Positions 17,043 through 27,300 of a DNA stretch of 64,000 bases are shown one piece after another. Within the stretch, counting starts at the first letter, position 1; every line of letters starts with the position of its first letter. Under the pieces are notes generated by a model that saw nothing but the letters and a program-made list of their open reading frames with translations, had not been told where the DNA came from and did not search any database. The position numbers and the translations under genes were made by a program. The stretch comes from Vibrio quintilis (GTDB taxonomy: Bacteria > Pseudomonadota > Gammaproteobacteria > Enterobacterales > Vibrionaceae): the NCBI RefSeq assembly GCF_024529975.1, contig NZ_AP024897.1, positions 1,922,001-1,986,000 on the forward strand, in the 5' to 3' direction.

Positions 17043-18971
17043 TTATTCTTGTTGCGTGGATAAATACACATGAATCGATGTACCTTTCCCCACTGTGGAG
17101 TCCAGATCTATCCAGCCATGATGCTGCTGGATGATTTGCTGACAGACAGAGAGTCCGATACCCAAGCCGAAATTACCTTCTTTCTTTGTCGTAAAGTTTA
17201 GTTCGAAAATATGAGCTTTCATCTCTTCCGGAATACCAACACCATTATCCTGAACCGTCACACGGATGAATGGTTGTTGCTGATGTGTCACTAATGTGGT
17301 GGTGATTTCAAGTTGCCCGTGTTTTTCCGGTAATGCGTCAATGGCATTTGAAATCAGATTGACCCATACCTGTTGCAGGGCAGTTGGCCGGCCAGTGATG
17401 CGCGGAAGTTCGGCATATTCTTTGGTCACATGATGTCGCTTGAGCTTATTTTCAAAGATGACCAGAGTATCTTCAATGCCTTCATGGATATCAATTTGAG
17501 AAATACGTTCCTTGTCATCACGGGCATAACTTTTAAGCCCCTTCACCATATCTGCAATTCTTTGTGCACAAACCTGTACAGAACGTAATGTCCCGCCGGT
17601 TCTGGCAACATGTTCCAGTTGATTGATATAAGTATGAGCATCTGTCAGATTGGTTTTTACCTGATGCAGAATATCTTCCCGCGAGTCCAGCCGGAGTTTG
17701 ACCAGTTTTTTTGCCAGGCTCCGGTCGCCTGTGATTTTCTCCAGTGCTCTGCTTCTTTGGCGCTCTTCTGAAGTGGACATCGGTGAAATCGTCATGGATT
17801 GATTGAGTAACTGGTTGGCATCCGGCGGGAAAATCTCCGGGTATGTATCGAAAATCCACTGAATTTCCTGTGACAATGTTTCAACACCGCGCAGGATGGC
17901 TGCGACCGGGTTATTCAGCTCATGGGCCACACCGGCAACTAATTGCCCCAGTACGGCAAGCTTTTCCTGATCAACGAGTTGTTTTTGCGTTGACTCCAGT
18001 GAGTCCAGCGTTTCTTCGAGCGTAAGTTTAGTGAGAATACTTCTTTGCAGGCGGCGGTTAAAATGCCTGAGCAGCAGGTTGGTAAACAGAGGTAACAACT
18101 GACTGTCGGAATGCATGACCCGGGCAAAGACATCTCTGTCCAGCTTAATGACATGTGTTTTTGTCTGCGTAATGGCGGTAGAGAAGGAGAGTTCACCTGT
18201 GACGAACGACATGCCGCCGACCAGATTACCTTTCTGGTGGCGGACCACTTCTCTTTCCTGGCCCTGCTCGTCTCTTTTAAATAATGCGACCTCACCGTTA
18301 GTGATAAACCAGAGATACTGATTATCTTCTCCTTCTTTGGTTAAGATGTGATTGGCAGAATAAGTTCTGCAGGCATTGGTTTCATCTTTCTTTTCGAAGA
18401 ATGCATAAAGGGAAACAATTACATTTTCGGCCAGCTCATTATCAGGCATCTGATGATAGTCGTTAATAAAACCCTGACGGAAATTGCGCATTGAGTGTTC
18501 AATGTGCGCCCGCATTAGTTTTTTTGAATCAAGGGCGTGACTGTAGTTCAGTACATTTTCCGGATCTTTTTCCAGAATATAGTGGGTTAATTCTTTATGG
18601 ACTGTTTGATATAAAACCTTATCCGGGAGAGGCTTTGTCAGGCAATGATCCAGGCGTCCTTCATTGACGGCAGACAGAATGGCCTGAATATCTTTACCGG
18701 CGCTAATCAGAACCTTTCTGGCGGTTTTCGTGTGGGGGAGCTGATCAAGATGAATCAGGAAGTCGGCACCTTGCAGGGCATGGTGATGGCTGGCAATGAC
18801 CAGCGCTACCTGTTGTGAGCGTTCGCGGATGAAATCAAGGGTTTGCTGGGCTTCGGCCAGAGAGTCGACATAATACAGATCAAATTTCTCAGCAAACGGT
18901 AATAAATCACTTTGATATTGCTCAACACTCACCGGATTATTGTCTAAACAAAGAATGGCATAATCGTTCAC
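17043..18971 (-). CDS. Histidine kinase with pseudo-receiver and cNMP-like domains
   Basis: The 642-residue protein has no membrane segments. Residues 1-130 align with a receiver domain: they resemble the neighbouring regulator and keep Lys113 (LTKP), but the phospho-acceptor Asp is replaced by Ser61 (ALVIASHHHALQG). Residues about 185-310 form a cyclic-nucleotide-binding fold (ITNGEVALFKRDE, GNLVGGMSFVTGELS), although the Glu and Arg that grip cAMP in CRP are not apparent. The kinase core follows: His350 in GVAHELNNPVAAI, the N box NLISNAIDALP, then DNGVGIPEEM and GLGIGLSV. The downstream single-domain regulator is its likely partner. Confidence 0.9.
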   Translation of the reverse strand: MNDYAILCLDNNPVSVEQYQSDLLPFAEKFDLYYVDSLAEAQQTLDFIRERSQQVALVIASHHHALQGADFLIHLDQLPHTKTARKVLISAGKDIQAILSAVNEGRLDHCLTKPLPDKVLYQTVHKELTHYILEKDPENVLNYSHALDSKKLMRAHIEHSMRNFRQGFINDYHQMPDNELAENVIVSLYAFFEKKDETNACRTYSANHILTKEGEDNQYLWFITNGEVALFKRDEQGQEREVVRHQKGNLVGGMSFVTGELSFSTAITQTKTHVIKLDRDVFARVMHSDSQLLPLFTNLLLRHFNRRLQRSILTKLTLEETLDSLESTQKQLVDQEKLAVLGQLVAGVAHELNNPVAAILRGVETLSQEIQWIFDTYPEIFPPDANQLLNQSMTISPMSTSEERQRSRALEKITGDRSLAKKLVKLRLDSREDILHQVKTNLTDAHTYINQLEHVARTGGTLRSVQVCAQRIADMVKGLKSYARDDKERISQIDIHEGIEDTLVIFENKLKRHHVTKEYAELPRITGRPTALQQVWVNLISNAIDALPEKHGQLEITTTLVTHQQQPFIRVTVQDNGVGIPEEMKAHIFELNFTTKKEGNFGLGIGLSVCQQIIQQHHGWIDLDSTVGKGTSIHVYLSTQQE

Positions 18972-19177
18972 ATTATTCTCGATTTAACATCTGTGTTACT
19001 TAAAATTTACCATGGATAAGGCCATAAGGTTGCGACCCAGGTTTTATAATCCGGCTTTACATGTTAAAACATACAGCGGTTACGGTCGTTATATCAGATT
19101 GATGAATTAAACCGGATATGACGGTTCGCTTTGCTTGATCAGATTGACAAGTGTTTATTGGAAAAAAATAGAGAACG

Positions 19178-20455
19178 ATGATGAGTCAAATAAAGAAATA
19201 TGCAGCAGTTGGTGGCGCCGTTTGTCTTGTGGCCTGTTGGCCACTGGTTGTCGGACAGATAACTCAAAATGCATTTGAAAGAGAAATAAGTGCGTTTTCA
19301 AATCAGTGGGTGGAAGGAAAAACGCTGACTTATGATCGTGGCTATTTATCTACGCATGTGGAAGTTGAATTTACGGTTGTAGATCCGGAGCTGAAAAGTG
19401 ATCTGCAGGCGGATGGTTTTCCTGTTTCGCTGGTATGGCGCAGTGATATCCGCCACGGTGTATTTTCTGTGAATGCAGAAACCACACTGAAGAATTTTCC
19501 TGATTTTCCGCTCATGATTAAGACCAGTACAAGCCTTGCCGGGAATACAGACTTCGAAACCACGCTGGGTAAGCTGAATTATAAAGGTCAGTACGAAGGC
19601 GATCAGCCCTGGGCGCTGACCAGCACAGAGGCAACAGTGAATGGTCACGCCAGTGCGGCAGGAGAGCTTGAATATCAGTATCAGATGCCATCTTTAATGA
19701 TTGATTTCGCATCAGAAGAACAATTCACTTTTGATAACCTGTCTGGTCACGGGAATGGCAAGAAAGACGGTTATTTCTGGCTGGGCCAGCAGCAGATCAA
19801 GACTGACAAAGTAACGTTCCGGGATTTGCTCGCAGAAAATCAGATGGTACTGAATCAACTCAGTGTTCAGTCAGGCTTGTCTCTGGATGCGACCGGTAGC
19901 CGTATGAACATGAATCAGGTGTTCAAAACGGCTGCTGTGACAACACCGATGGGGAATCTGACCGGATTTGATATGGATTTTTCCTTATTGAATGTTGATA
20001 AGGCCAGCATGACAAAAATTGTCTCAGAAGCTGAGAAATATTCTGAAACCATGCAAATGGATCAGGCTGAAGTGATCGGGGCATTTGATCAGCTGGTCAG
20101 GCAGGGGTTTTCTGTGGTTTTAGATCGTCTGAATATCGGTCTGGAAGATGGTCAGATACAAACGTCGGTGAAACTGACTCTGCCTGAAGGCATCGAATCT
20201 GTCTCAATGAATCCGCAGCAGGTGATCCAGAAACTGGAAGGTGAAATCCATGCCACTGTACCGGTCAGTCTGATTGATAAAGACCCGGCTCTGCGTAAAG
20301 GAATGGATGAGCTCATTGTGATGGAGATGATGCAGCAAAAAGGAGATAATTATGTGACAAATACGACGATCAAAGATGGCAATCTCATCTTTGAAAGTGG
20401 TGAAAAAATGCCTTTAGCTTCTTCTCTGATGATGCTGATGTATTTGTCCCGGTAA
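19178..20455 (+). CDS. DUF945 (YdgA-like) protein
   Basis: The 425-residue protein begins with a membrane anchor or signal segment (YAAVGGAVCLVACWPLVVGQ). It continues as a long periplasmic region rich in beta strands, with repeated hydrophobic/polar alternation and NGHASAAGELEYQYQMPS-type phrases typical of the YdgA/DUF945 family. The function of that family is not established. An ATG three bases later is equally possible as start. It is transcribed divergently from the kinase gene and ends in a strong terminator. Confidence 0.8.
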   Translation: MMSQIKKYAAVGGAVCLVACWPLVVGQITQNAFEREISAFSNQWVEGKTLTYDRGYLSTHVEVEFTVVDPELKSDLQADGFPVSLVWRSDIRHGVFSVNAETTLKNFPDFPLMIKTSTSLAGNTDFETTLGKLNYKGQYEGDQPWALTSTEATVNGHASAAGELEYQYQMPSLMIDFASEEQFTFDNLSGHGNGKKDGYFWLGQQQIKTDKVTFRDLLAENQMVLNQLSVQSGLSLDATGSRMNMNQVFKTAAVTTPMGNLTGFDMDFSLLNVDKASMTKIVSEAEKYSETMQMDQAEVIGAFDQLVRQGFSVVLDRLNIGLEDGQIQTSVKLTLPEGIESVSMNPQQVIQKLEGEIHATVPVSLIDKDPALRKGMDELIVMEMMQQKGDNYVTNTTIKDGNLIFESGEKMPLASSLMMLMYLSR

Positions 20456-20479
20456 GTTGTTAATAACTTCCTGTTACCA

Positions 20480-20516
20480 AAGAAAAGAGGTGCTTTGCGC
20501 CTCTTTTCTTTTTTAT
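20480..20516 (+). terminator. Intrinsic terminator after the DUF945 gene
   Basis: AAGAAAAGAGG (20480-20490) pairs with CCTCTTTTCTT (20500-20510), followed by TTTTTATT. Confidence 0.92.
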
Positions 20517-20640
20517 TCTTGTACAGACTTTTCTTTCGTCCGGTATCTTTTTTGTCAGGTAACTTTTTTTGTCAGAGAAAAAGTGTTATTAATCGTATGA
20601 ACCTTTCTTTTTTCCCTTTGATCGTAGGAGTAAATCATTC

Positions 20641-21735
20641 ATGGAGCCAAATACTGACACTGTATTCAATTTCAGTGCAGGTCCTGCTGTTTTACCAAAA
20701 GCTGTGATGCAAAAAGCACAAGCTGAATTCGTTGAATGGCATGGCCTTGGAACATCGGTCATGGAAATCAGTCACCGTAGCAAAGCTTTTATTGATGTTG
20801 CGAACCAGGCCGAGCAAGACCTTCGGGATTTGCTGGGTATCCCGGACAATTATAAAGTACTGTTTTGTCAGGGCGGGGCAAGAGCTCAGTTTGCAGCTAT
20901 ACCACTAAACCTTTTGGGATCCGCTGAAAAAGCAACTTATATTGATGCAGGATATTGGGCTGAAAGTGCCATTGATGAAGCGCGCAGATATTGTGATGTA
21001 GATATCTATGAAGCAAAAACAGAACGTGACGGATTAATCGCGGTAAAACCCGCGAATGAGTGGCAGGTTGATGCCGGATCCGCTTATGTTCATTTCTGTC
21101 CGAATGAAACTATTGACGGCATTGAAATCAATGATCTTCCGGTCACTGATAAACCGATTGTTGCAGATATGTCCTCGACAATCCTGTCGCGTGAAATCGA
21201 TGTCAGCAAATATGGTGTCATCTACGCAGGTGCACAAAAAAATGTCGGTCCTGCGGGCATCTGTATTGCCATTGTTCGCGATGATTTACTTGATCTGGCC
21301 CGTGATGCTCTGCCTTCGGTTCTGAATTATAAGATTCTGGCTGAAAAAGATTCGATGTTTAATACACCACCGACGTTTGCCTGGTATTTATCCGGGCTGG
21401 TTTTCCAGTGGCTGAAAGAACAGGGTGGTGTCAAAGCGATTGAGCAGGTTAACCGGAAAAAAGCAGCATTGTTATATGATTATATCGATCAGTCTTCTTT
21501 CTATCTTAATAAGGTTCACCCGGACAACCGTTCGCTGATGAACGTTCCTTTCCAGCTTGAAAAGCCTGAGCTGGACAGTGTTTTCCTTGAAGAAGCAGAA
21601 GCACAGGGGCTGGTGGCACTGAAAGGTCACAGAGCTGTCGGTGGTATGAGAGCTTCCATTTACAATGCTATGCCTCTTGAAGGTGTTCAGGCTTTGGTTG
21701 AATTCATGCAGGCTTTTGAAGAAAAGCACGCTTAA
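20641..21735 (+). CDS. serC: SerC, phosphoserine/phosphohydroxythreonine aminotransferase
   Basis: SerC is a cytosolic PLP enzyme that makes 3-phosphoserine for serine synthesis and 4-phosphohydroxythreonine for pyridoxal phosphate synthesis. The 364-residue protein has the opening [15 protein letters not shown], the cofactor-binding [11 protein letters not shown] and the Schiff-base Lys200 in [17 protein letters not shown] ribosome site lies somewhat far upstream. It appears monocistronic, with terminators on both sides. Confidence 0.97.
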   Translation: MEPNTDTVFNFSAGPAVLPKAVMQKAQAEFVEWHGLGTSVMEISHRSKAFIDVANQAEQDLRDLLGIPDNYKVLFCQGGARAQFAAIPLNLLGSAEKATYIDAGYWAESAIDEARRYCDVDIYEAKTERDGLIAVKPANEWQVDAGSAYVHFCPNETIDGIEINDLPVTDKPIVADMSSTILSREIDVSKYGVIYAGAQKNVGPAGICIAIVRDDLLDLARDALPSVLNYKILAEKDSMFNTPPTFAWYLSGLVFQWLKEQGGVKAIEQVNRKKAALLYDYIDQSSFYLNKVHPDNRSLMNVPFQLEKPELDSVFLEEAEAQGLVALKGHRAVGGMRASIYNAMPLEGVQALVEFMQAFEEKHA

Positions 21736-21767
21736 AATGTATCCGGGTCACCCGGGTTGAAAAGCAG

Positions 21768-21795
21768 AGCGCGATAATTTATCGCGCTTTTTTTG
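21768..21795 (+). terminator. serC terminator overlapping the end of ygiQ
   Basis: AGCGCGATA (21768-21776) pairs with TATCGCGCT (21780-21788), then seven Ts follow. The stem covers the stop codon of the convergent ygiQ gene (21779-21781), so it is shared by both 3' ends. Confidence 0.9.
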
Positions 21796-24028
21796 TCTTT
21801 CTTTTTGCCGGACGATTCGTCTGAGAACCTGACTGAGTCCGGGGCTGAGAGCCCTGTGACTGCGGTTGATCCTTTTTATTGCGTTGTCCGCTTTTGTTGC
21901 TGCTTTGCCCGTTCTGCATCAATCCGGGCTGGTTTTTAGAATGTTTGGTTGCAAAACGGTTTGAACCATGGCGGCCAGACTTTCTGCGCTGTGCCGGGGT
22001 ATTGCTGTTTTGCTGATCTTCAGCCGGAACCAGGCAGCCAGGCTTGTCACCAATCAGATGCTTTTTATTCATTTTGATGAGTGCTTCTCTGATCAGCGGC
22101 CAGTTTTTCGGATCGTGATAGCGAAGCAATGCTTTATGTAACCGTCTTTGCCGTTCGCCTTTAGCAACGGGGATGACATCCCGGTGTTTGTATTTCACCC
22201 GTTTTAATGGATTTGTTTCTGAGTGATACATCGCGGTTGCGTTACACATCGGTGACGGATAGAAATTCTGGACCTGATCGCATTCAAAGTTGTTTTGTTT
22301 CAGCCATAAAGCCAGATTTAACATGTCTTCATCTTCTGTACCGGGGTGGGCAGAAATGAAATAAGGAATTAAGTACTGTTTTTTCCCAGCTTCTGCACTG
22401 AATTTCTCAAACATGGCCTTAAATTTGTCATAGGTGCCCATACCCGGTTTCATCATCAGATCAAGCGGCCCTTTCTCTGTATGCTCCGGCGCTATTTTCA
22501 GATATCCGCCAACGTGGTGGGTCACCAGCTCTTTGACATATTCCGGAGATTCGATCGCCAGATCGTAACGCACACCGGATGCGATTAAGACTTTCTTCAC
22601 ACCTTTCACGTTGCGCGCTGCCCGGTAAAGGTCAATGGTATGTTTATGGTCCGTATTCAGCTTATGACAAATGCCGGGAAAAACGCACGATGGCCGGCGG
22701 CAATTGGCTTCTGCTTTCGGATCGGAGCAGCCAAGCCGGTACATATTAGCTGTTGGTCCGCCAAGATCTGAAATGGTCCCGGTAAATCCCGGCACTTTAT
22801 CGCGGATATCCTGCAACTCTTCGATAATCGATTCCTGAGACCGGTTCTGAATAATCCGGCCTTCATGTTCGGTAATTGAGCAGAAAGAACAGCCGCCAAA
22901 ACAACCCCGCATGATATTGACCGAGGTTTTAATCATGTCATACGCCGGTATTTTTGATTTTCCGTAGCGGGGATGTGGCGTTCTCGCATAGGGCAGGCCG
23001 AAGACAAAATCCATCTCTTCAGTGCTGAGCGGAATTGGTGCCTGATTGACCCATAGCTCACGATCGCCATGCTTTTGAATCAGAGCCCGGCCAGAATATG
23101 GATTGGTTTCCAGATGCAGCACCCGACTGGCGTGGGCATAAAGAATCCGGTCATTGACCAGCTTTTCAAATGAAGGCAGGCGGACCGCTGTGGTTTTAGC
23201 GTCGTGACGGGAAGGGCGCACCGTAATGGGCTGCGACTGTTCGTTGCTCTTGTTTGTTTCACAGGCGGTTTCAGTCTGGTAAGGATTCACCGGAACGAAC
23301 GGACGTCCCGGTTTCTCAATTCTCGATGAGTCAATGATCCGGAAGTGTTCCGGCGCGGCCTGCCGGATAACAGCGGTGCCGCGAATGTCATGTAATGTGT
23401 CTACCGGCTCACCGGCAGCAAGGCGGTGCGCGACTTCAATCAAAGCACGTTCCGCATTGCCAAATAATAATAAGTCAGCCTTGGCATCGAATACTACAGA
23501 GCGGCGGATTTTGTCGGACCAGTAATCATAATGAGCGACACGCCTTAAGCTTGCTTCAATGCCACCCAGAATCACAGGCACTTCTTTATAGGCTTCACGG
23601 CATCTTTGTGAGTAAACCAGTGTTGCCCGGTCGGGCCTGCGCCCGCCCTGATTATCCGGCGTGTAGGCATCGTCATGGCGGATTTTACGGTCCGCGGTAT
23701 AACGGTTGATCATTGAATCCATATTCCCGGCCGTGATGCCAAAGAACAGATTCGGTTTTCCCAGCGCCATAAAGTCCTGTTTATTCTGCCAGTCAGGCTG
23801 AGCGATAATGCCAACCCGGAAACCCTGAGATTCCAGTAATCGCCCGATAATTGCCATGCCAAAGCTGGGGTGATCAACATAAGCATCACCCGTCACAATG
23901 ATCACATCACAGCTGTCCCAGCCCAATTTCTCCATTTCTTTTTTACTGGTTGGTAAAAATGGCGCAGTGCCGAAGCACTCTGCCCAGTATTTCTTATGTT
24001 CGAAAATTGGTGTAACCGTGTTGTGCAT
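21779..24028 (-). CDS. ygiQ: YgiQ family radical SAM protein (UPF0313)
   Basis: The 749-residue protein has the radical SAM cluster motif CFGGCSFC in the middle of the sequence, an N-terminal cobalamin-type fold ([30 protein letters not shown]) and the family phrase [19 protein letters not shown]. The reaction is not known for any member. The C-terminal 70 residues are low-complexity and basic, rich in Gln, Ser, Asn and Lys, as often seen in this family. The gene is convergent with serC and shares its terminator. Confidence 0.93.
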   Translation of the reverse strand: MHNTVTPIFEHKKYWAECFGTAPFLPTSKKEMEKLGWDSCDVIIVTGDAYVDHPSFGMAIIGRLLESQGFRVGIIAQPDWQNKQDFMALGKPNLFFGITAGNMDSMINRYTADRKIRHDDAYTPDNQGGRRPDRATLVYSQRCREAYKEVPVILGGIEASLRRVAHYDYWSDKIRRSVVFDAKADLLLFGNAERALIEVAHRLAAGEPVDTLHDIRGTAVIRQAAPEHFRIIDSSRIEKPGRPFVPVNPYQTETACETNKSNEQSQPITVRPSRHDAKTTAVRLPSFEKLVNDRILYAHASRVLHLETNPYSGRALIQKHGDRELWVNQAPIPLSTEEMDFVFGLPYARTPHPRYGKSKIPAYDMIKTSVNIMRGCFGGCSFCSITEHEGRIIQNRSQESIIEELQDIRDKVPGFTGTISDLGGPTANMYRLGCSDPKAEANCRRPSCVFPGICHKLNTDHKHTIDLYRAARNVKGVKKVLIASGVRYDLAIESPEYVKELVTHHVGGYLKIAPEHTEKGPLDLMMKPGMGTYDKFKAMFEKFSAEAGKKQYLIPYFISAHPGTEDEDMLNLALWLKQNNFECDQVQNFYPSPMCNATAMYHSETNPLKRVKYKHRDVIPVAKGERQRRLHKALLRYHDPKNWPLIREALIKMNKKHLIGDKPGCLVPAEDQQNSNTPAQRRKSGRHGSNRFATKHSKNQPGLMQNGQSSNKSGQRNKKDQPQSQGSQPRTQSGSQTNRPAKRKTKKAR

Positions 24029-24202
24029 TTTTTGACCTCTTCGCTTTGTGGCGGGAATTATAGCGGGGGGAGGTGACTAAAACCAGCCATATTAAGAAAG
24101 GAAAATCATCCCGATCGAAGACAAAGAATTGTCATTTCACTCTGTGAGATTAACCGACTTTGATATAATCTGCGTTTAACCTGAATATAAATGACTTAAA
24201 TC

Positions 24203-24958
24203 ATGATGTTGTCTGCTTTTATTTCTGCACTGATTCCAATGCTGGCCGGAGCTCAGCTGATTTTAACCCTGGTCCTGATGAAAGGAGAAATCTGCCCCGG
24301 TCAAAGAGGAAGGATTCACCGTTTATTACCGGTGCTTGCTTTAATGTGGGCAAGTGCGGCAACGGAACAACCGCTGGCGCTTCTGGTGACCGCGTTTATT
24401 GCCTGGTTTTACTCGCAGGTGAAAACCGGGAAAACCCGTGACTCCGGGCCGTTGCCCGTTTTATGGCTGGCAGACGTGGCAGCGCTGGTTCTGGTCATCA
24501 TGGCCATAATGAAAATGCCGGACTGGGTCGGCGGCTCTGTGATTTGTATCTCAACTGTTTTACTTGGTGCGATTGGTGCACATTTACTGTTAGTCATGGC
24601 AAAATCCCGGTTACAGGCCTTTCATAAATTGCTTCCTGCTGTGGGTGTTTTGGCCGCTATGTTAACCACCATTTGTATTGTCCCGTTTGCTTATGGCCTT
24701 TCAGATGAACAACTGGCACTGATGACGCCTTCAGTTTTAACCCATTTCACTTTATTGATTGTGGCTTTACTCCTGTGGTGCTGGCATCTGTTTTCATCCG
24801 CAACTGTAAATAAAATGTTGTTATCGCTGTCGTGCGTTTTGCTGATTTCATCGATGACCGGTTTTAATGCTTTATATCAACAGCATCAGTTAGATCAGCC
24901 GGATGCTGATTGCTCAGGCCAGCACGATTGTGTGATACAACGTCCGGATTCACACTAA
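24203..24958 (+). CDS. Hypothetical multi-pass inner-membrane protein
   Basis: The 251-residue protein has about seven hydrophobic segments (for example LVLVIMAIMKM, VLLGAIGAHLLLVMA, FTLLIVALLLWCWHLF) and short loops. A polar C-terminal tail contains two cysteines (DADCSGQHDCVIQ). I do not recognise a family. The start may be either of two adjacent ATGs. It faces away from ygiQ. Confidence 0.65.
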   Translation: MMLSAFISALIPMLAGAQLILTLVLMKGEICPGQRGRIHRLLPVLALMWASAATEQPLALLVTAFIAWFYSQVKTGKTRDSGPLPVLWLADVAALVLVIMAIMKMPDWVGGSVICISTVLLGAIGAHLLLVMAKSRLQAFHKLLPAVGVLAAMLTTICIVPFAYGLSDEQLALMTPSVLTHFTLLIVALLLWCWHLFSSATVNKMLLSLSCVLLISSMTGFNALYQQHQLDQPDADCSGQHDCVIQRPDSH

Positions 24959-25068
24959 ACCGGACTATTGCTTCAGGATATTTACGCTCTGAGGATGAAT
25001 TTAGAGCTACGCTTGAATATATGGCGGTTTAATTTTACGTAGCTGGTCTGAAGAAGGAGAGTATCGCG

Positions 25069-25263
25069 ATGGATTTATCAAATGTCGGGAAGCTGGATAG
25101 TCCTATTTTGCTGGGTATTGTGAATGAAAAGCTTCGTCTGGAGTGTGATAGCTTTGACGATTTGACTGTGACTTACGAATTCGACTCTGAAGAGGTGCTC
25201 GATAAGCTGGCAGGGCTGGGTTATCAGTATGATCCTTTGACGAATCAGTTCAAGGCGATTTAA
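25069..25263 (+). CDS. DUF4250 domain-containing small protein
   Basis: This 64-residue acidic protein covers one DUF4250 domain. It shows the family pattern of an N-terminal SPILLGIVNEKLRLECDSF helix and a C-terminal GYQYDPLTNQFKA end. The function is unknown. A GGAGAG ribosome site lies properly before the ATG at 25069. A hairpin terminator follows and separates it from the convergent Lrp-type regulator. Confidence 0.8.
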   Translation: MDLSNVGKLDSPILLGIVNEKLRLECDSFDDLTVTYEFDSEEVLDKLAGLGYQYDPLTNQFKAI

Positions 25264-25288
25264 TGGCCTGATTCATTGCTTGAGTCTA

Positions 25289-25320
25289 TACCGGAGAGAT
25301 CAGATGATTCTCCGGTATTT
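25289..25320. terminator. Terminator between DUF4250 and Lrp-type genes
   Basis: TACCGGAGA (25289-25297) pairs with TCTCCGGTA (25309-25317), with a short T run on the plus side. Confidence 0.7.
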
Positions 25321-25353
25321 ATGTGTGCTGCGATATCCCGTGGTAAACAAACG

Positions 25354-25830
25354 CTAAAACTGCTGACTGTCTTTGAGTGGCACGTAGAAAGACTGTTTGG
25401 GTTTGTCGAGCACGACATGGGTTTTGACCCGCTGAATCTGTGGGTTATGGCGCATGAGTTCTTCGATGAACGCATCATAAGTGACTGCGTCTCTGGCGGT
25501 CACGACGATCATCAGGTCGACCTGCCCGGTCACGTAATACATTTGCTGGATGTTATCTTTATCTTTCGCCCACATTTTAAACCGGGCAAGTGCCTCGTAA
25601 TTATCCCGTTCTATTTCCATTGCCGCAATAAAAGTCATCGTGTGTGTCAGGTACTGTGGTGCAACCACAACGATTTCACTGAGGATGACTTTTTCCTCAC
25701 GCATCTTTTTGACTCTTCTTTGCACTGCCGAAGCGGATAAGCCGATTTGCCCGGCAATTGTTTCCGTTGGGGTCCGGCTGTTCTTTTGCATCAGTTCAAG
25801 TATTTTTCTGTCAAAATCATCCAGCTGCAT
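25354..25830 (-). CDS. Lrp/AsnC family transcriptional regulator
   Basis: The 158-residue protein has the winged helix-turn-helix opening LDDFDRKILELMQKNSRTP and IGLSASAVQRRVKKM. The RAM/AsnC ligand-binding domain follows (YYVTGQVDLMIVVTARDAVTYDAFI). Such proteins form octamers and respond to amino acids. The next gene cluster to the right is an amino-acid ABC importer, a plausible but unproven target. An imperfect dyad, TGAGACTAATTCATCTCA, lies 36 bp upstream of the start and could be its own operator. Confidence 0.92.
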   Translation of the reverse strand: MQLDDFDRKILELMQKNSRTPTETIAGQIGLSASAVQRRVKKMREEKVILSEIVVVAPQYLTHTMTFIAAMEIERDNYEALARFKMWAKDKDNIQQMYYVTGQVDLMIVVTARDAVTYDAFIEELMRHNPQIQRVKTHVVLDKPKQSFYVPLKDSQQF

Positions 25831-25865
25831 GTGTCAGGCTCCGGGTGAGGATAAATGAATTGCCA

Positions 25866-25883
25866 TGAGACTAATTCATCTCA
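25866..25883. promoter_or_regulatory. Dyad upstream of the Lrp-type gene, possible autoregulatory site
   Basis: TGAGACTAATTCATCTCA has 5-bp perfect arms (TGAGA/TCTCA) around an AT-rich centre, 36 bp before the regulator start. Assignment rests on position and symmetry only. Confidence 0.3.
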
Positions 25884-25936
25884 GGAATGTTTTCTATACT
25901 CAAAGTTCAACAAAGTCTGACAAACTCACCCGCAGG

Positions 25937-26033
25937 GCGTGAGCTGAAAGGCACATTTCTGCGTCAAGAGAATTTGAAAGGTGGGTACATTCCTGCATTC
26001 CCTTTCCCTGAACTGCACCTTTCGGCTGCACGC
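25937..26033. repeat. Long inverted repeat with nested hairpin
   Basis: The segment at 25937-25959 (GCGTGAGCTGAAAGGCAC and on) is the imperfect reverse complement of 26010-26033 (about 80% over 23 bases). Between the arms, GAAAGG and CCTTTCC can pair again. A half copy of the dispersed palindrome follows eight bases later. It is either a structured RNA or the remains of a small mobile repeat. Confidence 0.45.
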
Positions 26034-26040
26034 TGAATCA

Positions 26041-26065
26041 TGCATCTTCAGGTTGCTTGGGTATA
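26041..26065. repeat. Dispersed palindrome, right half only
   Basis: TGCATCTTCAGGTTGCTTGG followed by GTATA matches the loop and right arm of the full copies. The left arm is missing. Confidence 0.75.
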
Positions 26066-26490
26066 GATACGAATATCATTACTTTATCGTTTGAAATTTG
26101 AGCATTTGATGTGATTAATTGAGTAATCTGAAGTGTATTTTTCTGCTTTGTTTGTTATGGATCCCAAGAAAATGTTGAAAAAGATAGTCGTTATGAAGCA
26201 CTATAGAGATCTCAGAATGATTCGGTTTTTGCGTTTATATTCACTTAATGTGCATATTGAATCAGTCTTGTGCTATTTTGAATGACCGTAATACAGCAGT
26301 TATTTCAGATATCAACAGAGGCTGACGTTTACCCGGATGATGATGAGAACACAGCTACTATATAAAAAACAGCTGAATAAAAAACCAGCTGGATATAACA
26401 AGAATACAGAATGAGATCATAATACAACATCGCATTTCGTAATATCTGAAGTTACGGAAAACATACAAAGATTAAGGGATAGTAGATAGT
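26066..26490. other. AT-rich leader region of the amino-acid ABC operon, no gene
   Basis: These 425 bases precede the substrate-binding gene. ACAGCTACT, ACAGCTGAA and CCAGCTGG repeat within 26351-26393. A 42-codon frame at 26157-26285 lacks a ribosome site. No lysine or glycine riboswitch core is visible. The promoter cannot be fixed. Confidence 0.4.
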
Positions 26491-27300
26491 ATGAATAAAC
26501 GCATAAAATCACTACTGACAGGTGCTTTGGTTTCCTATGCAGCACTTGCGGGTTCTCAGGCTGTTGCCGGAGAATCTGCACTGGAAAAAATCGTCGATAA
26601 AGGTGAGCTGAAAGCTTGTTTTGAAGCGGGTTACATGCCGTTTGAAATGAAAACGAAAGATGGGCGTTTTATCGGTTTCGATCTGGATATGGCGAAACAC
26701 ATGGCGAAGTCTCTCGGGGTTAAATTTGTTCCGGTCAATACCGCATGGGATGGGATTATTCCTGCGCTTCAGACCAATAAATGCGACATTATTATTTCAG
26801 GCATGACGGTGACGGCTCAACGGAACCTGAAAGTCAACTTTGCTGACCCTTATATCGTGATTGGTCAGTCGCTGCTGGTTTCTCCTAAGCTGGCAGGTAA
26901 GATTAAATCATACAAAGATCTGAATAATCCGAAATATACCATTACCAGTAAGTTAGGCACGACGGGTGCTCAGGCTGCGAAACGTTATATTCCGAAAGCA
27001 AAACTGGATTTGTTTGAAACTGAAGTAGATGCCGTACTACAAGTCTCAAACGGCAAAGCTGATGCGTTTGTTTATGACCTTCCTTACAACGCAATTTATG
27101 CCTCTCAGCACCAGCAACAGGTCATTCATGTGGATGACCCCTTTACTTATGAGCCGTTGGGTTGGGCAATCCGCCAGGACGATCCTAACTTCCTGAATGT
27201 ATTGAATAACTACTTACGTCAGGTCAAAGGCGACGGTACTTACCAGCGTATTTATGATAAGTGGTTTAAATCCGATAAATGGCTGAAACAGGTTCAGTAA
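26491..27300 (+). CDS. Polar amino-acid ABC transporter, substrate-binding protein
   Basis: This is a periplasmic receptor of the SBP_bac_3 family, 269 residues, with a signal peptide cleaved after about residue 26 (AALAGSQAVAGES). The family motif FIGFDLDMAKHMAKSLGVKF gives the ligand-carboxylate region, and DIIISGMTVTAQRNLKVNFADPY the second lobe. Homologues bind His, Arg, Gln, Glu or cystine; the ligand here cannot be read. It is the first gene of a three-gene importer operon. An AAGGGA ribosome site lies upstream. Confidence 0.92.
   Translation: MNKRIKSLLTGALVSYAALAGSQAVAGESALEKIVDKGELKACFEAGYMPFEMKTKDGRFIGFDLDMAKHMAKSLGVKFVPVNTAWDGIIPALQTNKCDIIISGMTVTAQRNLKVNFADPYIVIGQSLLVSPKLAGKIKSYKDLNNPKYTITSKLGTTGAQAAKRYIPKAKLDLFETEVDAVLQVSNGKADAFVYDLPYNAIYASQHQQQVIHVDDPFTYEPLGWAIRQDDPNFLNVLNNYLRQVKGDGTYQRIYDKWFKSDKWLKQVQ

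Noticed and set aside
25276..25740. 154-codon plus-strand ORF
   Set aside because: It lies opposite the Lrp/AsnC regulator, begins inside a terminator and has no recognisable protein features.
26157..26285. 42-codon frame in the amino-acid ABC leader
   Set aside because: It is basic and hydrophobic but lacks a ribosome site, and nothing suggests conservation.
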